From assembly GCA_934132775.1 (NCBI GenBank), contig CAKPAA010000011.1, forward strand, positions 1-64,000: a stretch of 64,000 bases of DNA, given 5' to 3'. A model generated the notes under the pieces. The model was not told the DNA's origin. It searched no databases and was given only the letters and a program-made list of their open reading frames with translations. This DNA is from an uncultured Clostridia bacterium (GTDB lineage: Bacteria; Bacillota; Clostridia; TANB77; UBA1234). The number at the start of each line of letters is the position of its first letter. The first letter of the stretch is position 1. The translations under genes were made by a program, and so were the position numbers. Shown here piece after piece: positions 63,058-64,000 of the stretch.

Positions 63058-63813
63058 TCAGTTCTTGTCAGCAGGCGGCACAATTTCAGTAGTACCAGCA
63101 GCTTCAACCCTCACCGCGAAGGTGTTGGTCAGTTCAACATCACCGGTACCAGCCTTGTAGGCAGCCAGAGCCGCACGGTTGAGAGCATCATAGTCCCAGT
63201 TAAACGTATAAGTATACGCGTACACATTGTGAGAAGCAGCGCCTTGATTGCGCTCATAGGAATTGACGCCAGTACCCAAGTTCGCCTTCAGAACCGGCGG
63301 AATGGTCTGAGAACCAATAGTGGTGTTCTGCGCTTCGATCGTGTCAGCCTTCAGATACTGGGCCCAAGCATTCGCACCCTTGAGAGACGGAGTAGCCTTG
63401 ATAGAGAGATCCGGGGTAGAAGCGTTCGTTACTTCAAACGAAACAGCAGGAATGCTTACCCAGTTGCCCTGACGAATATCGGCACCCGAACCAGAAGTAA
63501 CAGTGCCAAGCACATAATCAAGCTTCACACAATCCCATGTGAAATTCTTGAAGCCACTCTCACCGCCATCGGTCCTAGTCGCGGCGTAGACGCCATCGAG
63601 TTTGTTCCACTTCACACGGATGTGATACTCCGACGGAAGCTTTGTTCCATCGTCTTCGCCGCCGTCGTGGAGGCCATTGATGGTGATCTTGACATCCTGC
63701 TCACTGGTATAAGGCAATGTACCATTATGTACCTGGTCATCAGCAGCAAGTGCACAAGCGGCCAGAGAAACGAACAGCATCGCGGACATCAGGATAGCAA
63801 ACAACTTTTTCAT
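63058..63813 (-). CDS. Secreted protein sharing a C-terminal module with the giant protein
   Basis: A 251-residue exported protein. The N-terminus KKLFAILMSAMLFVSLAACALAA can be read as a type I signal (cleavage after ALA) or a lipoprotein signal (lipobox LAAC, Cys20). From about residue 63 it has the module also found at the end of the giant protein: VKWNKLDGVY, FTWDCVKLDY, WAQYLKAD, NWDYDALNRAALAAYKAG, ELTNTFAVRV. The giant protein has VEWSKEDGVY, FSWDCVTLQY, WADYLSSN, FWDYDALNDAAAQAVING and EANTFELSI in the same order. Family not recognised. AGGAGGAAG precedes the ATG. Single gene with its own promoter and terminator. Confidence 0.82.
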   Translation of the reverse strand: MKKLFAILMSAMLFVSLAACALAADDQVHNGTLPYTSEQDVKITINGLHDGGEDDGTKLPSEYHIRVKWNKLDGVYAATRTDGGESGFKNFTWDCVKLDYVLGTVTSGSGADIRQGNWVSIPAVSFEVTNASTPDLSIKATPSLKGANAWAQYLKADTIEAQNTTIGSQTIPPVLKANLGTGVNSYERNQGAASHNVYAYTYTFNWDYDALNRAALAAYKAGTGDVELTNTFAVRVEAAGTTEIVPPADKN

Positions 63814-63956
63814 AATAGTCTTCCTCCTAAATTAGTCACTTTGTTCTTGTTCTTCTTTTCTTTAACAACTTGCATCACCACAAAACCAAGATTATGAAAT
63901 TCACCTCCAACAAAATTATTTGCTTGGATAGATGCAATATCCCTTTCGCAAGAAGT

Positions 63957-63985
63957 ATTTTACAATATCTTCAAAATTTTGTCAA
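63957..63985 (-). promoter_or_regulatory. Promoter of the 63-kb secreted-protein gene
   Basis: Minus strand: TTGACA (63980-63985), 17 nt, TAAAAT (63957-63962). It predicts a leader of about 135 nt. Confidence 0.75.
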
Positions 63986-64000
63986 CCTTTTTTTGGATAA

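Noticed and set aside
63034..63897. 287-codon plus-strand ORF opposite the 63-kb secreted protein
   Set aside because: Same codon-register shadow. The minus strand has promoter, Shine-Dalgarno, signal peptide and terminator.
1..64000. tRNA, rRNA, tmRNA, 6S or RNase P RNA genes
   Set aside because: No sequence with the conserved cores of these RNAs was recognised in the intergenic regions. This was by eye only; a covariance-model scan would be decisive.
1..64000. Transposases, integrases or phage genes
   Set aside because: None of the protein sequences resembles these families, so the accessory character of 55-64 kb rests on codon use and novelty, not on a visible mobile element.

Overview
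The window is AT-rich DNA (roughly 30% G+C by eye) from an endospore-forming member of the Clostridia. The spore genes show this: a SpoVM-like micro-ORF beside rpmB, a gerA-gerB-gerC germinant-receptor operon, SpoIVB peptidase next to recN, and an SleL-like GH18 hydrolase. Conserved Firmicutes gene orders are also present: ylbF-mtaD-recJ-relA-MBL, mfd-prsA-like-ysgA, gdpP-rplI-dnaB-tilS-ftsH and tig-clpP-clpX. An uncultured gut clostridium is a reasonable guess, but the sequence does not fix the species.

Layout. 0-8.4 kb: rpmB, spoVM, a small membrane protein, nth, then a five-gene minus-strand operon (ylbF to an MBL hydrolase) with stringent-response and recombination functions. 8.5-12.7 kb: the gerABC operon, whose A subunit carries a frameshift, then a two-TM micro-ORF. 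12.7-16.8 kb: secG, trmL, a solitary prepilin-like secreted protein, and a non-coding stretch holding a (TG)10 tract inside a short ORF with its own promoter. 16.9-27.3 kb: sigma factor-anti-sigma-recN, spoIVB, a DUF4364 gene, ysgA, a PrsA-like foldase and mfd. 27.4-34.5 kb: several lineage-specific genes around a radical-SAM pair and a T-box-controlled serS. 34.5-47.4 kb: housekeeping replication and proteolysis operons and the GH18 enzyme. 47.7-55.2 kb: two ABC transporter operons, one with CARDB-like extracellular components and one with a GntR regulator and a clear operator. 55.3-64 kb: an accessory region with a soluble FtsH-like protein lacking arginine fingers, a 1603-residue secreted repeat protein, and two more secreted proteins.

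Two points stand out. First, the genes at 27474-27953, 55290-56753, 56799-61610, 61623-62549 and 63058-63813 share a codon usage that nearly excludes TTA, CTA and TCA. Their G+C is higher than the backbone, and they have near-consensus sigma-A promoters with 17-nt spacers. They look like a set of transferred or separately evolving genes set into an AT-rich chromosome. Second, the giant secreted protein and the small secreted protein at 63058 end in the same unrecognised module (WDCV ... WDYDALN ... NTF), which suggests a locus-encoded surface system.

No tRNA, rRNA, CRISPR array, transposase or phage gene was recognised. Most promoters were found by matching -35/-10 hexamers by eye and should be treated as predictions.
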